Positions 47,141 to 55,931 of a stretch of DNA of 64,000 nt are shown here, one piece after another. Made by a program: the position numbers and the translations under genes. This DNA is from Acidimicrobiia bacterium (GTDB lineage Bacteria > Actinomycetota > Acidimicrobiia > Acidimicrobiales > MedAcidi-G1): NCBI GenBank assembly GCA_012961035.1, contig DUAC01000069.1:62001-126000 (forward strand). Reading direction: 5' to 3'. The notes below the pieces were generated by a model that worked only from the letters and a program-made list of their open reading frames with translations, was not told the origin of the DNA and did not search any database. The stretch's first letter is position 1. Every line of letters begins with the position of its first letter.

Positions 47141-47962
47141 GTGGCCCAGCCCGACGACCAGAACCCGAGCCATCCGATACGGGTCGGCAGCATGCTGTAC
47201 ACCCTCGTCGACCCGGACCATGGTCGCGAGGTGGCCTACAACCGGTGGTACGAGCGGGACCACTTCTACGGCGGCTGCATGTCTGGACCGTGGTGCCTGG
47301 CGGGCAGCCGCTGGGTGGCCACCCGGGAGCTGAAGGACCTCCGGTTCCCCACGCAGGCCAACTCGGTCAGCGACCCGGCCGACCGTGGCTCCTACCTCGC
47401 CATCTACTGGGTGGAGGACGGTCACCACGACGACCACTTCGCCTGGGGGGCCGAGCAGGTGGTGAGGCTCTACAAGGCCGGTCGGGGGTTCCAGGAACGC
47501 CGGCACGCCCACACGGTGCTGTACCGCCGCAAGGACGACCACTACCGCGATGTGGACCCGGTGCCCGTGGAGCTGGCCCTGGACCACCACTACGCGGGGA
47601 TCGCCTCCGTGGTCGTGGAGCCCACCGATGGCGTGTCGACCGATGCCCTGGCCACATGGATCCGCGACGAGGGACTGCCTCCCGTCTTCGCCGATGGGCC
47701 GGTGGCCTCGTGCAGTAGCTGGAGTGCGGTCCCGAGGGACGACATGACCAGCAACGCGCCGATGGACCTGGGCTCGCCGCCGATCGGTCCGGACGCCACG
47801 CTCCAGGTCTTCTTCCTGGAGGACGACCCCCGGTCCTGCTGGGAGCGGTTCGTGGGCTACGCCGGGCGGCTGGATGCCTCGGGCCTGGGTCGGGTCACCT
47901 CGGCAGCGCCGTTCTTCCGCACGGTGGTGGGTACCGACCGGTACGCCGACGAACTCTGGTAG
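47141..47962 (+). CDS. Unknown protein with EthD-like dimeric alpha/beta barrel features
   Basis: I do not recognise a named family with certainty. The 273-residue protein has an N-terminal segment with VAYNRWYERDHFYGGCMSGPWC followed by AGSRWVATRELK, which resembles the NDWYDxEH...PG...RRY pattern of EthD-type dimeric alpha/beta barrel proteins. A second half (from about residue 145, LALDHHYAGIASVVVEPTDG) could be a second barrel repeat. No signal peptide or membrane segment. A GAGGAG site precedes the GTG start. It follows the thioesterase gene after 73 bases and converges with the F420-type oxidoreductase gene. A role in polyketide- or lipid-like metabolism is speculation. Confidence 0.65.
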   Translation: MAQPDDQNPSHPIRVGSMLYTLVDPDHGREVAYNRWYERDHFYGGCMSGPWCLAGSRWVATRELKDLRFPTQANSVSDPADRGSYLAIYWVEDGHHDDHFAWGAEQVVRLYKAGRGFQERRHAHTVLYRRKDDHYRDVDPVPVELALDHHYAGIASVVVEPTDGVSTDALATWIRDEGLPPVFADGPVASCSSWSAVPRDDMTSNAPMDLGSPPIGPDATLQVFFLEDDPRSCWERFVGYAGRLDASGLGRVTSAAPFFRTVVGTDRYADELW

Positions 47963-47995
47963 GTCCGAGCTCCCCGGTCGGGTGCCGAACGTCGG

Positions 47996-48928
47996 TCAGA
48001 CGCCGGCCAGTGCCTCGACGACGGGGGCGAACTCGACCATCGAGTCCTCGTTCAGGCCGATGTAGGTCAGGCCCCACCGCTCCCGCCAGGCCAGGAGGGT
48101 CTCGACGCACTGCCCGATCGAGCCGATCAGGACGTGCGGCGAGGCCAGGGCGGCCTCGGCGTCGAGGCCCAGTGCCGGTGCCATGAGCTCCGCCAGGCCC
48201 TCCGGGTCGTCGGTGATCTGGGATATGTGGACCCGTGTCTGGAGCTCGATGTCGGCGAACCGGTCGCCGGCGGCGTCGCGGATCCACCCCAGCTTCTCGT
48301 CCGTGGCCTCGACGGTGGCCGAGGCGCCCGCCCGCTGGTCGATCACGCCGGCGGCCATGTTGGCGTTCAACCCGACGATGTCAGCCACGCTCGCCGCCAA
48401 CGTGAGCATCTTGCGGCCTCCGCCGGCCAGCAGGAAGGGTGGGTGGGGGGACTGGACGCAGGTGGGCTGCCCGTCGTGGCCGCGCACCGTGTAGTGCTCG
48501 CCGTCGAAGTCGAACGGACCCTCGTCGAAGCACCGCTTCAGGATCTCGACCGACTCGGCCAGTCGGGCTATGCGGACGCTCGGCCGGTCGAGGTCTATGC
48601 CCGACTGCTCGTAGTCGGTGGTCTTCCAGCCGGCTCCCAGCCCCAGCTCCAGGCGACCGTCGGAGAGCAGGTCCAGCGTCGCTGCCTGTTTCGCCAGGAA
48701 GAGCGGATGCCGGAAGTCGTTTCCCAGCACGAGGGTGGTGAGGCGCAGGTCGCGGGTGGCCTCGGCGGTGACGGCCAGGGCGATGAGGGGGGCCATCTCG
48801 GCATCCAGGTGGTCCGAGACCGAGAGGGCGGAGTAGCCGAGGTCCTCTGCCCGCCTGCCCAGCTCACGCCATTCGGCAGCCAGACGGGGTGCGGAGGCCT
48901 GCACGCTGAAGCGGAAGGAACGGAGCAT
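47996..48928 (-). CDS. LLM class F420-dependent oxidoreductase
   Basis: The 310-residue protein is a luciferase-like monooxygenase fold enzyme close to the F420-dependent group. It has FRFSVQASAPRLAAEWRELGRRAEDLGYSALSVSDH, a TTLVLGNDFRHPLFLAKQAATLDLLSDGRLELGLGAGW core (landmarks in part) and the C-terminal YIGLNEDSMVEFAPVVEAL. The GAGWKTTDYEQSGI segment suits the TIGR03621 subgroup. F420 use is inferred from the family. The ATG at 48928 is 8 bases from a TAAGGT -10 box on the minus strand. Divergent from pcrA. Confidence 0.88.
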   Translation of the reverse strand: MLRSFRFSVQASAPRLAAEWRELGRRAEDLGYSALSVSDHLDAEMAPLIALAVTAEATRDLRLTTLVLGNDFRHPLFLAKQAATLDLLSDGRLELGLGAGWKTTDYEQSGIDLDRPSVRIARLAESVEILKRCFDEGPFDFDGEHYTVRGHDGQPTCVQSPHPPFLLAGGGRKMLTLAASVADIVGLNANMAAGVIDQRAGASATVEATDEKLGWIRDAAGDRFADIELQTRVHISQITDDPEGLAELMAPALGLDAEAALASPHVLIGSIGQCVETLLAWRERWGLTYIGLNEDSMVEFAPVVEALAGV

Positions 48929-48936
48929 GGTCGGCC

Positions 48937-48942
48937 ACCTTA
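48937..48942 (-). promoter_or_regulatory. -10 box of the leaderless LLM oxidoreductase gene
   Basis: TAAGGT on the minus strand (ACCTTA on the plus strand) lies 8 bases upstream of the ATG at 48928. Confidence 0.5.
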
Positions 48943-48997
48943 GGCCACTCCGGAGGCCCGGTCGGAGTGTGCAGCCGGGCCTGTCGCCGGCCACCGG

Positions 48998-49003
48998 TAG
49001 GGT
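48998..49003 (+). promoter_or_regulatory. -10 box of leaderless pcrA
   Basis: TAGGGT lies 7 bases before the ATG at 49011. The same TAGGGT-7-ATG spacing occurs before hpt and folP. Confidence 0.55.
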
Positions 49004-49010
49004 GCGCCCG

Positions 49011-51338
49011 ATGGCCTCCAGCGACCCGGATTCCGTGCCCGGCGAGGCGATCGGAGGCCTGGAGGACGGCCTGAATCCCGCCCAGGTGGATGCCGTGACC
49101 CACCCTGCCGGTCCGCTCCTGGTGGTGGCCGGGGCCGGGTCTGGCAAGACCCGTGTCCTGACCCGACGGATCGCCCACCTCGTGGTCCAGCGGGGGGTGT
49201 CGCCGTTCGCCATCCTGGCGATCACCTTCACCAACAAGGCTGCAGGCGAGATGAAGGAGCGGGTGGCTGCGCTCGTCGGCCCCGTCGCGCACGACATGTG
49301 GGTATCCACCTTCCACTCGGCCTGCGTGCGGATCCTGCGCCGCGATGCCGGGCTCCTGGGCTACCCCTCCCGGTTCAGCATCTACGACCAGGGCGACGCC
49401 GTCCGCCTGACCGGCTACGTGGTCCGTGACCTTGGCCTCGACGTCAAGCGGTACCCGGCCAGGGCCGTGTATTCCGCCATATCGGCTGCCAAGAACGAGG
49501 GGCGATCGGCATCCGACTACGTGGAGCACGCCACGGGGCCGTACGAGCGCCGCCTCGGCGAGGTCTTCACCGAGTACCAGGCCCGGCTGCTGAAGGCCGG
49601 GGCGATGGACTTCGACGACCTGCTCGGCAACGCCGTCCGCCTCCTGCGGAGCCAGCCCGACGTGCTGGAGCGCTACCGGGAGCGCTTCCAGCACATCCTC
49701 GTGGACGAGTACCAGGACACCAACCAGGTGCAGAACGACCTGGTGATGCTGCTGGGCTCGGCCCACCGGAACGTCTGCGTGGTCGGCGACAGCGACCAGT
49801 CCATCTACCGGTTCCGGGGTGCCGACATCCGCAACATCCTGGAGTTCGAGCGGGCCTTCCCCGATGCCACGGTCGTCGTGCTGGACCAGAACTACCGGTC
49901 GTCCCAGACGATCCTGGATGCGGCCAACGCCGTCATCACGAGGAACCCGGATCGCCAGCCGAAGCACCTCTGGACCGATGCCGGCCCGGGTGACCGCATC
50001 GTCCGCTACCGCGCCGACGACGAGGTGGACGAGGCACGGTGGGTCGTCGGCCGTCTCCGGTCCCTGCACGGCGAGGGCCGGAGGTGGCCGGACATGGCCG
50101 TCTTCTACCGGACCAACGCTCAGAGCCGGGCCATCGAGGAGCAGATGGTCAACCTCGGCGTTCCGTACAAGGTGGTGGGTGGCACCCGCTTCTACGACCG
50201 TCGTGAGGTCCGGGATGCCATGGCCTACCTGAAGCTGGCAGCCAATCCGGTCGACGAGGTGGCGGCCAGGCGTGTCCTGAACATTCCCAGGCGCGGTGTC
50301 GGCGACACCTCGGTGGCAAGGGTCGATGCCCTCGCCGCGGCCGACGGGATCGGTTTCGTGGCCGCCCTCCGGGAGGCAGTCGCCGCCGGGGTCTCCGGTA
50401 GGGCCGCAACGGGGATCGGGGGCTTCCTGGGCCTGCTGGACCACCTCTCGGAGAAGGTCGAGGACGGCCCGGCGACGGTGCTCTCGGCCGCCCTGGACCG
50501 TTCCGGCTACCTGGACGAGCTGCGGGCCGAGCACACGATCGAATCCGAGGGGCGCCTGGAGAACCTGGCCGAGCTGGTGGGGGCCGCCTCCGGCTTCGAT
50601 TCGGTGGACGACTTCCTGGAGCGGGTGGGCCTGGTGGCGGACACCGACGACCTGCCCGACGAGGAGGACGATGCCGGCCAGGTCCTCCTCATGACGATGC
50701 ATGCGGCGAAGGGCCTCGAGTACCCGGTGGTGTTCGTGGTCGGGATGGAGGACGGCGTATTCCCCCACCTGCGCGCCCTCGGCGACCCCGACGAGCTGGC
50801 CGAGGAGCGACGGCTGGCCTACGTGGGCATCACCCGGGCACGCCAGCGCCTGTTCCTCAGCCACGCCTGGAGCCGGATGCTGCACGGGCAGACCCAGTAC
50901 AACCCACCCAGTCGCTTCCTGGACGAGATCCCGGCTGACCTCATGGTCGAGGCCGAGGGCAGCCGCAGGGCCGGCGCCAGGGGTGGCGGAGGCGGCGCAC
51001 CCCGCTCCCCGGACGGAGGGTCGGGTGGACGGGGCTGGTTCGACCCGGTGCCGCCGCGCCATGGCGGGCGTGGTGAGGCCGGGGCCGAGCCGGAGGGCCT
51101 GGTGTTCGGCGGCGGTCGAGGTGACCCTGCCCGGGACCCGGGTCCGTCCTCCACGATGGCCCATGAGCTGGGCCTGGCGGTCGGTGACGACGTGGTCCAC
51201 CGGGCATGGGGCGATGGCGTCGTGTTGTCGGTTTCCGGCGAGGGTGACAGGGCCGAGGCGGTGGTTCGTTTCGCCGGCAGGGGCGACAAGAGGCTGCTCC
51301 TGGCCTGGGCTCCGCTGGAGCGTCCGGAAGGCGGCTGA
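49011..51338 (+). CDS. pcrA: ATP-dependent DNA helicase PcrA/UvrD
   Basis: The 775-residue superfamily 1A helicase unwinds DNA in repair. It has the Q motif LNPAQ (21-25), Walker A GAGSGKT (41-47), motif Ia TFTNKAAGEMKERV, motif II VDEYQDTN, motif III DSDQSIYRFRGAD, motif IV QNYRSS and motif VI VGITRARQRLFL. After about residue 640 comes a disordered Gly/Arg-rich linker and a C-terminal Tudor-like domain with VGDDVVHRAWGDGVV, which in PcrA binds RNA polymerase. The ATG at 49011 is fixed by the -10 box; a longer frame is open upstream. Confidence 0.95.
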   Translation: MASSDPDSVPGEAIGGLEDGLNPAQVDAVTHPAGPLLVVAGAGSGKTRVLTRRIAHLVVQRGVSPFAILAITFTNKAAGEMKERVAALVGPVAHDMWVSTFHSACVRILRRDAGLLGYPSRFSIYDQGDAVRLTGYVVRDLGLDVKRYPARAVYSAISAAKNEGRSASDYVEHATGPYERRLGEVFTEYQARLLKAGAMDFDDLLGNAVRLLRSQPDVLERYRERFQHILVDEYQDTNQVQNDLVMLLGSAHRNVCVVGDSDQSIYRFRGADIRNILEFERAFPDATVVVLDQNYRSSQTILDAANAVITRNPDRQPKHLWTDAGPGDRIVRYRADDEVDEARWVVGRLRSLHGEGRRWPDMAVFYRTNAQSRAIEEQMVNLGVPYKVVGGTRFYDRREVRDAMAYLKLAANPVDEVAARRVLNIPRRGVGDTSVARVDALAAADGIGFVAALREAVAAGVSGRAATGIGGFLGLLDHLSEKVEDGPATVLSAALDRSGYLDELRAEHTIESEGRLENLAELVGAASGFDSVDDFLERVGLVADTDDLPDEEDDAGQVLLMTMHAAKGLEYPVVFVVGMEDGVFPHLRALGDPDELAEERRLAYVGITRARQRLFLSHAWSRMLHGQTQYNPPSRFLDEIPADLMVEAEGSRRAGARGGGGGAPRSPDGGSGGRGWFDPVPPRHGGRGEAGAEPEGLVFGGGRGDPARDPGPSSTMAHELGLAVGDDVVHRAWGDGVVLSVSGEGDRAEAVVRFAGRGDKRLLLAWAPLERPEGG

Positions 51339-51377
51339 CGGGCCACTTCGGCGGCCCGCTGGGCCAGTCGTGGCCGT

Positions 51378-51383
51378 TACGCT
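51378..51383 (+). promoter_or_regulatory. Possible -10 box of tRNA-Thr
   Basis: TACGCT lies 33 bases before the mature tRNA 5' end, in the gap after pcrA. No clear -35 is visible. Confidence 0.3.
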
Positions 51384-51416
51384 TCGACGGTGGCCGGCCC
51401 CTCCGGGCCGGTACCG

Positions 51417-51489
51417 GCCCGTGTAGCTCAGTCGGAAGAGCGATTCACTCGTAATGAATAGGTCCGGGGTTCGATTCCCCGCGCGGGCT
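51417..51489 (+). tRNA. tRNA-Thr (anticodon CGT)
   Basis: A full cloverleaf can be drawn. The acceptor stem is 51417-51423 paired with 51482-51488 (7 bp, one G-U), with U discriminator at 51489. The D stem GCTC/GAGC is at 51426-51429 and 51438-51441. The anticodon stem ATTCA/TGAAT encloses the loop CTCGTAA with anticodon CGT at 51450-51452, reading ACG (Thr). The T stem is CGGGG/CCCCG with the loop TTCGATT. CCA is not encoded in the gene. The 73-base tRNA lies alone between pcrA and a small gene. Confidence 0.95.
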
Positions 51490-51546
51490 CGTCCAGAGAA
51501 GACCCGTTCCACCCGGCTGCATGCCGACGTGGGGCGACCGACCCCC

Positions 51547-51552
51547 TAGGAT
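51547..51552 (+). promoter_or_regulatory. -10 box of the leaderless small membrane-peptide gene
   Basis: TAGGAT lies 7 bases before the ATG at 51560. Confidence 0.5.
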
Positions 51553-51559
51553 CCTCCCC

Positions 51560-51694
51560 ATGAACGTGCTCGCAGGCGTCATCTGGCACTACTGGATGGC
51601 CGTACCCCTGGCAGCGGGTGGCATCGCCCTCACCGTCTCCACCGTGGTCGGCTACTTCCAGAAGGTCTCCTCGACGCGTTACCCGAAGCGCTGA
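51560..51694 (+). CDS. 44-residue single-pass membrane peptide
   Basis: The small frame starts MNVLAGVIWHYWMAVPLAAGG, has one strong transmembrane stretch to about residue 31 and a basic tail ending TRYPKR. It is too short for most gene callers' cutoff but has a clean -10 box 7 bases upstream, GC-rich third positions and a location free of other genes. The positive tail would place the C-terminus in the cytoplasm. I do not know the family; similar single-pass peptides are expected in related Acidimicrobiia genomes. Confidence 0.6.
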   Translation: MNVLAGVIWHYWMAVPLAAGGIALTVSTVVGYFQKVSSTRYPKR

Positions 51695-51734
51695 GCCCGT
51701 CGCCGGCAGGATCCGGTGATCCGGCGTACCGCTG

Positions 51735-52820
51735 ATGTCCAAGCCGACCGCTGCCTTCGTCGACTGGGACCTGGCTGAGCGTGTAGCCATCCGGGTGGCG
51801 GATCGGGCGCCGTTCGGCGGTTCCCACCACCTGGACGGCCTGACGGCCGAGTTCGACGACCACACGGCCCGTGCCGAGGACCTGGTCCAGGCCACCACGG
51901 GCCTCCGTGCGCTCTCCGGTGATGCCCGTGCGCGTGTCGTGGGCCGGGCCGACTGGATCCGGGCCAATCTGGCGTCCCTGCAACGACTGCTCCGTCCGCT
52001 CTTCGCAAGGATGGCCGACGACCCCGACGACGAGCCTTCGGCGGTCTCGGCACGCCTCGGCGCACTTGAGCTGGGGGCGATGCTGGGCTGGATGTCGACC
52101 CGGGTGCTGGGCCAGTACGACCTGCTGGTGCTGGAGGACGAGGCCGCCGAGGACCAGGACATCGTCTACTACGTGGGTCCCAACCTGGTGGCCCTGGAAC
52201 GTCGCTACGCCTTCCACGCACCGGACTTCCACCTCTGGTTGGCACTCCACGAGGTAACGCACAGGGCCCAGTTCATGGGCGTGCCGTGGATGCGGGAGCA
52301 CTACCTGGGCCTGGTCGGTTCGCTCCTGGATGGTGCAGACGCCGAGTCGTTCGACCTGGTGGCCGCCCTGCGCGCCACCCTCGACAGGCGTCGGGCGGGC
52401 ACGGCGAACCCGGACGGTGGCGTGCTGGGTGCCATCTCGACTCCCGGGCAGCAGGCCACCATGGATCGGATCGGCGGTCTCATGAGCCTGTTGGAGGGTC
52501 ACGGGGACGTGACCATGGACAGGGCGGGCATCGGCGTGGTCACCGGTGCCGACCGGTTCTCCAGGGTGATGTCGGACCGTCGGCGCTCCGCCTCTGGTCC
52601 GAGGAGGCTCTTCCAACGCCTGGTCGGGCTGGAGGCCAAGCTGGCCCAGTACGCGCAGGGCGAGGCCTTCATCGCCGCCGTGGAGGCACACGGTGGCACG
52701 GTCCTCCTGGACAGGGTCTGGGAAGATCCCGAGCACCTGCCGGCCCTGGTCGAGATCCGCCAGCCCGGCCTCTGGATCGAGCGGATGGCGTCCCTCCCGG
52801 TCGAGCCCCCGGTGGGTTGA
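51735..52820 (+). CDS. Zinc-dependent metalloprotease, DUF2342/F420-associated family
   Basis: This 361-residue protein belongs to the actinobacterial DUF2342 family, described as zinc-dependent metalloprotease and as associated with coenzyme F420 genomes (TIGR03624/TIGR03883). The zinc motif HEVTH is at residues 172-176, preceded by FHLWLAL. The N-terminus VDWDLAERVAIRVADRAP and the C-terminal VWEDPEHLPALVEIRQPGLWIER are typical. No signal peptide is seen. It precedes tilS-hpt as Rv3626c does in Mycobacterium tuberculosis. No substrate is known. Confidence 0.9.
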   Translation: MSKPTAAFVDWDLAERVAIRVADRAPFGGSHHLDGLTAEFDDHTARAEDLVQATTGLRALSGDARARVVGRADWIRANLASLQRLLRPLFARMADDPDDEPSAVSARLGALELGAMLGWMSTRVLGQYDLLVLEDEAAEDQDIVYYVGPNLVALERRYAFHAPDFHLWLALHEVTHRAQFMGVPWMREHYLGLVGSLLDGADAESFDLVAALRATLDRRRAGTANPDGGVLGAISTPGQQATMDRIGGLMSLLEGHGDVTMDRAGIGVVTGADRFSRVMSDRRRSASGPRRLFQRLVGLEAKLAQYAQGEAFIAAVEAHGGTVLLDRVWEDPEHLPALVEIRQPGLWIERMASLPVEPPVG

Positions 52821-52855
52821 CCGCAGCCGTGGTCGCATCGGACCGGACACCAGCC

Positions 52856-53731
52856 ATGGGAGACATGTCGGTCGCCGAACTGTTGGAGCTGTGCAGCTTC
52901 CCCCCTCCCGGCACGGAGGTGGACTGTGCCGTCTCAGGTGGACCGGATTCCACGGCGCTGCTCGTGCTGGCCGTCGAGGCGGACCTGGTGGTCACCGCCT
53001 GGCACGTCGACCACGGCCTCAGGTCCGGGTCCTCGGCCGAGGGTGGCATGGTCGCCCGGCTGGCGACCGGCCTGGGTGCTTCCTCACGGTGCGTGGAGGC
53101 ACCGGTGGACGACGGGCCGAACCTGGAGGCGCGTGCCCGTGACGCCCGCCGGGCCGCGTGGCCGTCCGGCATCCTCACGGGGCATACCGCTGATGACCAG
53201 GCTGAGACCGTGCTCCTGAACCTGCTGAGGGGGGCAGGCGTCCCGGGAGCCGCCGGCATCGGTTCGCCGGAGCGGCGGCCGCTGCTGGCGCTGCGTCGCC
53301 ATGAGACCCGGGCCCTCTGTGAGGCCCTTGGCCTCCAGACCCTGGCGGATCCGATGAATGACGACCCGAGGTTCGTCCGCAACCGCATCCGGCACGAGGT
53401 GCTTCCGCTCCTGGCCGACGTGTCGGGACGCGACCCCGTCCCGCTCCTGGCGCGCCATGCGATGCGTGCCGCCGAGGCCACCCACCTGCTCTCCGGCCTG
53501 GTGGCCGATGTGGATCCGACCGACGTCAGGGCGTTGGCAGAACTGCCCGACGACCTCGTCCGACTGGCGCTGCGCGCCTGGTTGACACGGGGGGCCGATG
53601 GCCTTCCACCGGACTCGGCCTCGGTCGACAGGGTGCTGGACGTGGTGCGGGGCCGGATCCGGGCAACGCAGGTGGTCGGCGGCCACAGGGTGGTCCGCTC
53701 GGCAGGTCGTCTCTCCCATGGGCACCTGTAG
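52856..53731 (+). CDS. tilS: tRNA(Ile)-lysidine synthase TilS
   Basis: TilS makes lysidine at C34 of tRNA-Ile(CAU) so that it reads AUA. The 291-residue short form has the PP-loop CAVSGGPDSTALLVL near residues 24-38, HVDHGLR, LTGHTADDQAETVLLNLLRG and the RNRIRHEVLP motif. The ATG at 52856 is selected by the family start; GTG and TTG codons upstream in frame are possible. hpt follows after 10 bases. Confidence 0.95.
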   Translation: MGDMSVAELLELCSFPPPGTEVDCAVSGGPDSTALLVLAVEADLVVTAWHVDHGLRSGSSAEGGMVARLATGLGASSRCVEAPVDDGPNLEARARDARRAAWPSGILTGHTADDQAETVLLNLLRGAGVPGAAGIGSPERRPLLALRRHETRALCEALGLQTLADPMNDDPRFVRNRIRHEVLPLLADVSGRDPVPLLARHAMRAAEATHLLSGLVADVDPTDVRALAELPDDLVRLALRAWLTRGADGLPPDSASVDRVLDVVRGRIRATQVVGGHRVVRSAGRLSHGHL

Positions 53732-53734
53732 GGT
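53729..53734 (+). promoter_or_regulatory. -10 box of leaderless hpt
   Basis: TAGGGT spans the tilS stop and lies 7 bases before the ATG at 53742. It could drive an internal leaderless transcript for hpt-folE. Confidence 0.5.
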
Positions 53735-53741
53735 CGCGGCC

Positions 53742-54332
53742 ATGGCCAGCGATCAAGGGGCGTTCCTCTCCGCGGGCGGGTACACCGTCGGCCGACTCCT
53801 CATCTCCGAGGAGGACCTGCAGGCCAGGATCCGGGCCCTCGGCGAGGAGATCACCTCCGATTACGCCGGTCGGGCCCCGTTGCTGGTGGGGGTGCTGAAG
53901 GGTGCCTTCATGTTCATGAGCGACCTTTCCCGGGCCATCGACCTTCCGGTGGAGTTCGACTTCATGGCGGTGTCGTCCTACGGCCACTCCACGCGCTCGT
54001 CAGGGGTGGTCCGCATCGTGAAGGACCTGGACATCGACCTCGCCGATCGGGACGTCATCATCGTCGAGGACATCATCGACAGCGGCCTGACGCTCAACTA
54101 CCTGCGTCGCAACCTGCTCGCCCGCAACCCGGCGAGCCTCGAGGTGTGTGCCCTGCTGGTCCGCGAGAACCACCGGGTGGACGCGGCGATCCTGCGGTAC
54201 GAGGGCTTCAGGGTCCCGTCAGACTTCCTGGTGGGCTACGGGCTGGACGTCAACGAGCGGTTCCGGAACCTGTCCGACATCCGGGTGGTCACCGCCGCCT
54301 CCGACGCGGCGAACGACGGCGGGGTGGCGTGA
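53742..54332 (+). CDS. hpt: Hypoxanthine phosphoribosyltransferase
   Basis: The enzyme salvages hypoxanthine and guanine to IMP and GMP. The 196-residue protein has [18 protein letters not shown], the flexible loop [10 protein letters not shown] and the PRPP-binding [14 protein letters not shown]. It is followed directly by folE (GTGA overlap); in Mycobacterium ftsH lies between hpt and folE. Confidence 0.96.
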   Translation: MASDQGAFLSAGGYTVGRLLISEEDLQARIRALGEEITSDYAGRAPLLVGVLKGAFMFMSDLSRAIDLPVEFDFMAVSSYGHSTRSSGVVRIVKDLDIDLADRDVIIVEDIIDSGLTLNYLRRNLLARNPASLEVCALLVRENHRVDAAILRYEGFRVPSDFLVGYGLDVNERFRNLSDIRVVTAASDAANDGGVA

Positions 54333-54937
54333 GCGACGTCGCGTCGCCCGATGCCGGGGGCTTCAAGGTCGACCTGGGCCGCATCGAGGCCGCCGTCGCT
54401 GAGATCCTGGTGGCCATCGGCGAGGACCCCACCCGTGACGGCCTGCAGGAGACCCCGGCACGGGTGGCCCGCATGTACGCCGAGGTGTGCAGCGGCATCC
54501 ACGAGGACCCCGCCGCCCACCTCATCAAGACCTTCGACGTGGACCACGACGAGATGGTCATGGTCCGCGACATCCCCCTCTACTCCCTCTGCGAGCACCA
54601 CCTGCTGCCGTTCTTCGGAGTCGCCCACGTGTCCTACATCCCCCGGAGGGGCGGGATGATCACCGGGCTCTCCAAGTTGACCCGCCTCGTCGACGGCTTC
54701 TCCCGGCGTCCCCAGATCCAGGAGCGGCTGACCTCGCAGGTGGCGGGTGCCATCCAGGACACCCTCGATCCGCAGGGCACGCTGGTGGTGATCGAGGCCG
54801 AGCACCTCTGCATGTCGATGCGGGGGGTCCGCAAGCCCGGGGCGGTCACGGTCACCTCCGCCGTCCACGGCGTGTTCCGCGACGAGGTGTCCACACGCCT
54901 CGAGGCCATGCGGTTCATAGAAGGTCGTCGTAGCTGA
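54329..54937 (+). CDS. folE: GTP cyclohydrolase I
   Basis: FolE converts GTP to 7,8-dihydroneopterin triphosphate, the first step of folate synthesis. The 202-residue protein has the zinc ligands in [11 protein letters not shown] (Cys and His) and the third in [14 protein letters not shown], plus [23 protein letters not shown] (in part). It is the type I enzyme. The GTG start overlaps the hpt stop. Confidence 0.97.
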   Translation: MSDVASPDAGGFKVDLGRIEAAVAEILVAIGEDPTRDGLQETPARVARMYAEVCSGIHEDPAAHLIKTFDVDHDEMVMVRDIPLYSLCEHHLLPFFGVAHVSYIPRRGGMITGLSKLTRLVDGFSRRPQIQERLTSQVAGAIQDTLDPQGTLVVIEAEHLCMSMRGVRKPGAVTVTSAVHGVFRDEVSTRLEAMRFIEGRRS

Positions 54938-54975
54938 TCCTGCGGATCCTTGGATCGGTGGTTTCCGGTCGCCAC

Positions 54976-54981
54976 TAGGGT
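54976..54981 (+). promoter_or_regulatory. -10 box of leaderless folP
   Basis: TAGGGT lies 7 bases before the ATG at 54989, in the gap after folE. Confidence 0.5.
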
Positions 54982-54988
54982 CGGTCGC

Positions 54989-55885
54989 ATGTCCGTCCTG
55001 ACCTCCGGCCCCGGTCCGGTCGCCCCGACTCTGGAACGTCCCGGTGGCCTGGTGATGGGCGTCCTGAACGTCACACCCGACTCCTTCTCCGACGGTGGGT
55101 GCTTCCTGGATCCCGTCGCGGCCGTTGCGCACGGTCGGAGCATGATCGCCGAGGGGGCGGCCATCCTGGACGTGGGCGGGGAGTCGACGCGCCCGGGCGC
55201 CGAGCCCGTGGGGGTGGACGAGGAGGTGGCGAGGGTGGTTCCTGTGCTCGAGGGTCTCGCCGACCTGCCGGAGGTCCAGGACGGGTCGGTCCGGATCTCC
55301 ATCGACACCCGCCATGCGGAGGTGGCGCGCCGTGCCGTGGCTGCCGGGGCTGGCATCATCAACGACGTCAGCTCCACGCTGGACGGTGTCGCCGCCGAGC
55401 TCGGGGTGGGTTGGGTGGCCATGCACATGCAGGGCGATCCGCGGACCATGCAGGAGCAGCCCTCGTATGACGACGTGGTGTCCGAGGTGCGCGACTTCCT
55501 CGTCCAACGGGCCGCGAGGGCGGTCCAGCTGGGTGTCACCGAGGTGTGGATCGACCCGGGAATCGGGTTCGGCAAGACCACGGCCCACAACCTGGAGGTC
55601 ATGGGCCGCCTGGACGAGCTGGTGGATACCGGTTGGCCGGTCGTCCTCGGCGTGAGCCGCAAGAGGTTCCTGGGGGACCTGACTGCCCGGAGCGACCTGG
55701 GGACCGCGGCGACCCCCGTCGAAGGCCATCTGGACCCCACCCCACCGGACGATCGGCGGGAGGCATCCGTGGCGCTCGCCACGTGGGCGTTCCACCTGGG
55801 CGTCTCGGTGGTCCGTGCCCACGATGTGCGGTCGACTTTCCAGGCGGCAAGGGTGGTCGGATCACCCGGATCTCGGGCACGATGA
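54989..55885 (+). CDS. folP: Dihydropteroate synthase
   Basis: FolP joins 4-aminobenzoate to dihydropterin pyrophosphate. The 298-residue TIM-barrel protein has GVLNVTPDSFSDGG, GGESTRPGAEPV, IDTRHAEVA, IINDVSS, DPGIGFGKT and the SRKRFLG substrate-binding loop. The C-terminus with VVRAHDV is normal. It is the target family of sulfonamides; no resistance mutation can be judged here. The pseudo-phosphatase gene follows. Confidence 0.97.
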   Translation: MSVLTSGPGPVAPTLERPGGLVMGVLNVTPDSFSDGGCFLDPVAAVAHGRSMIAEGAAILDVGGESTRPGAEPVGVDEEVARVVPVLEGLADLPEVQDGSVRISIDTRHAEVARRAVAAGAGIINDVSSTLDGVAAELGVGWVAMHMQGDPRTMQEQPSYDDVVSEVRDFLVQRAARAVQLGVTEVWIDPGIGFGKTTAHNLEVMGRLDELVDTGWPVVLGVSRKRFLGDLTARSDLGTAATPVEGHLDPTPPDDRREASVALATWAFHLGVSVVRAHDVRSTFQAARVVGSPGSRAR

Positions 55886-55931
55886 CGACCGTGCGAGAGA
55901 ACCACGTCGGTAGGAGCCTGGAGGAGGGCCC

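Noticed and set aside
48864-51512. An 882-codon open frame on the minus strand opposite pcrA.
   Set aside because: It is the mirror of the pcrA coding sequence and also runs through the tRNA-Thr gene, so it cannot be a normal gene.
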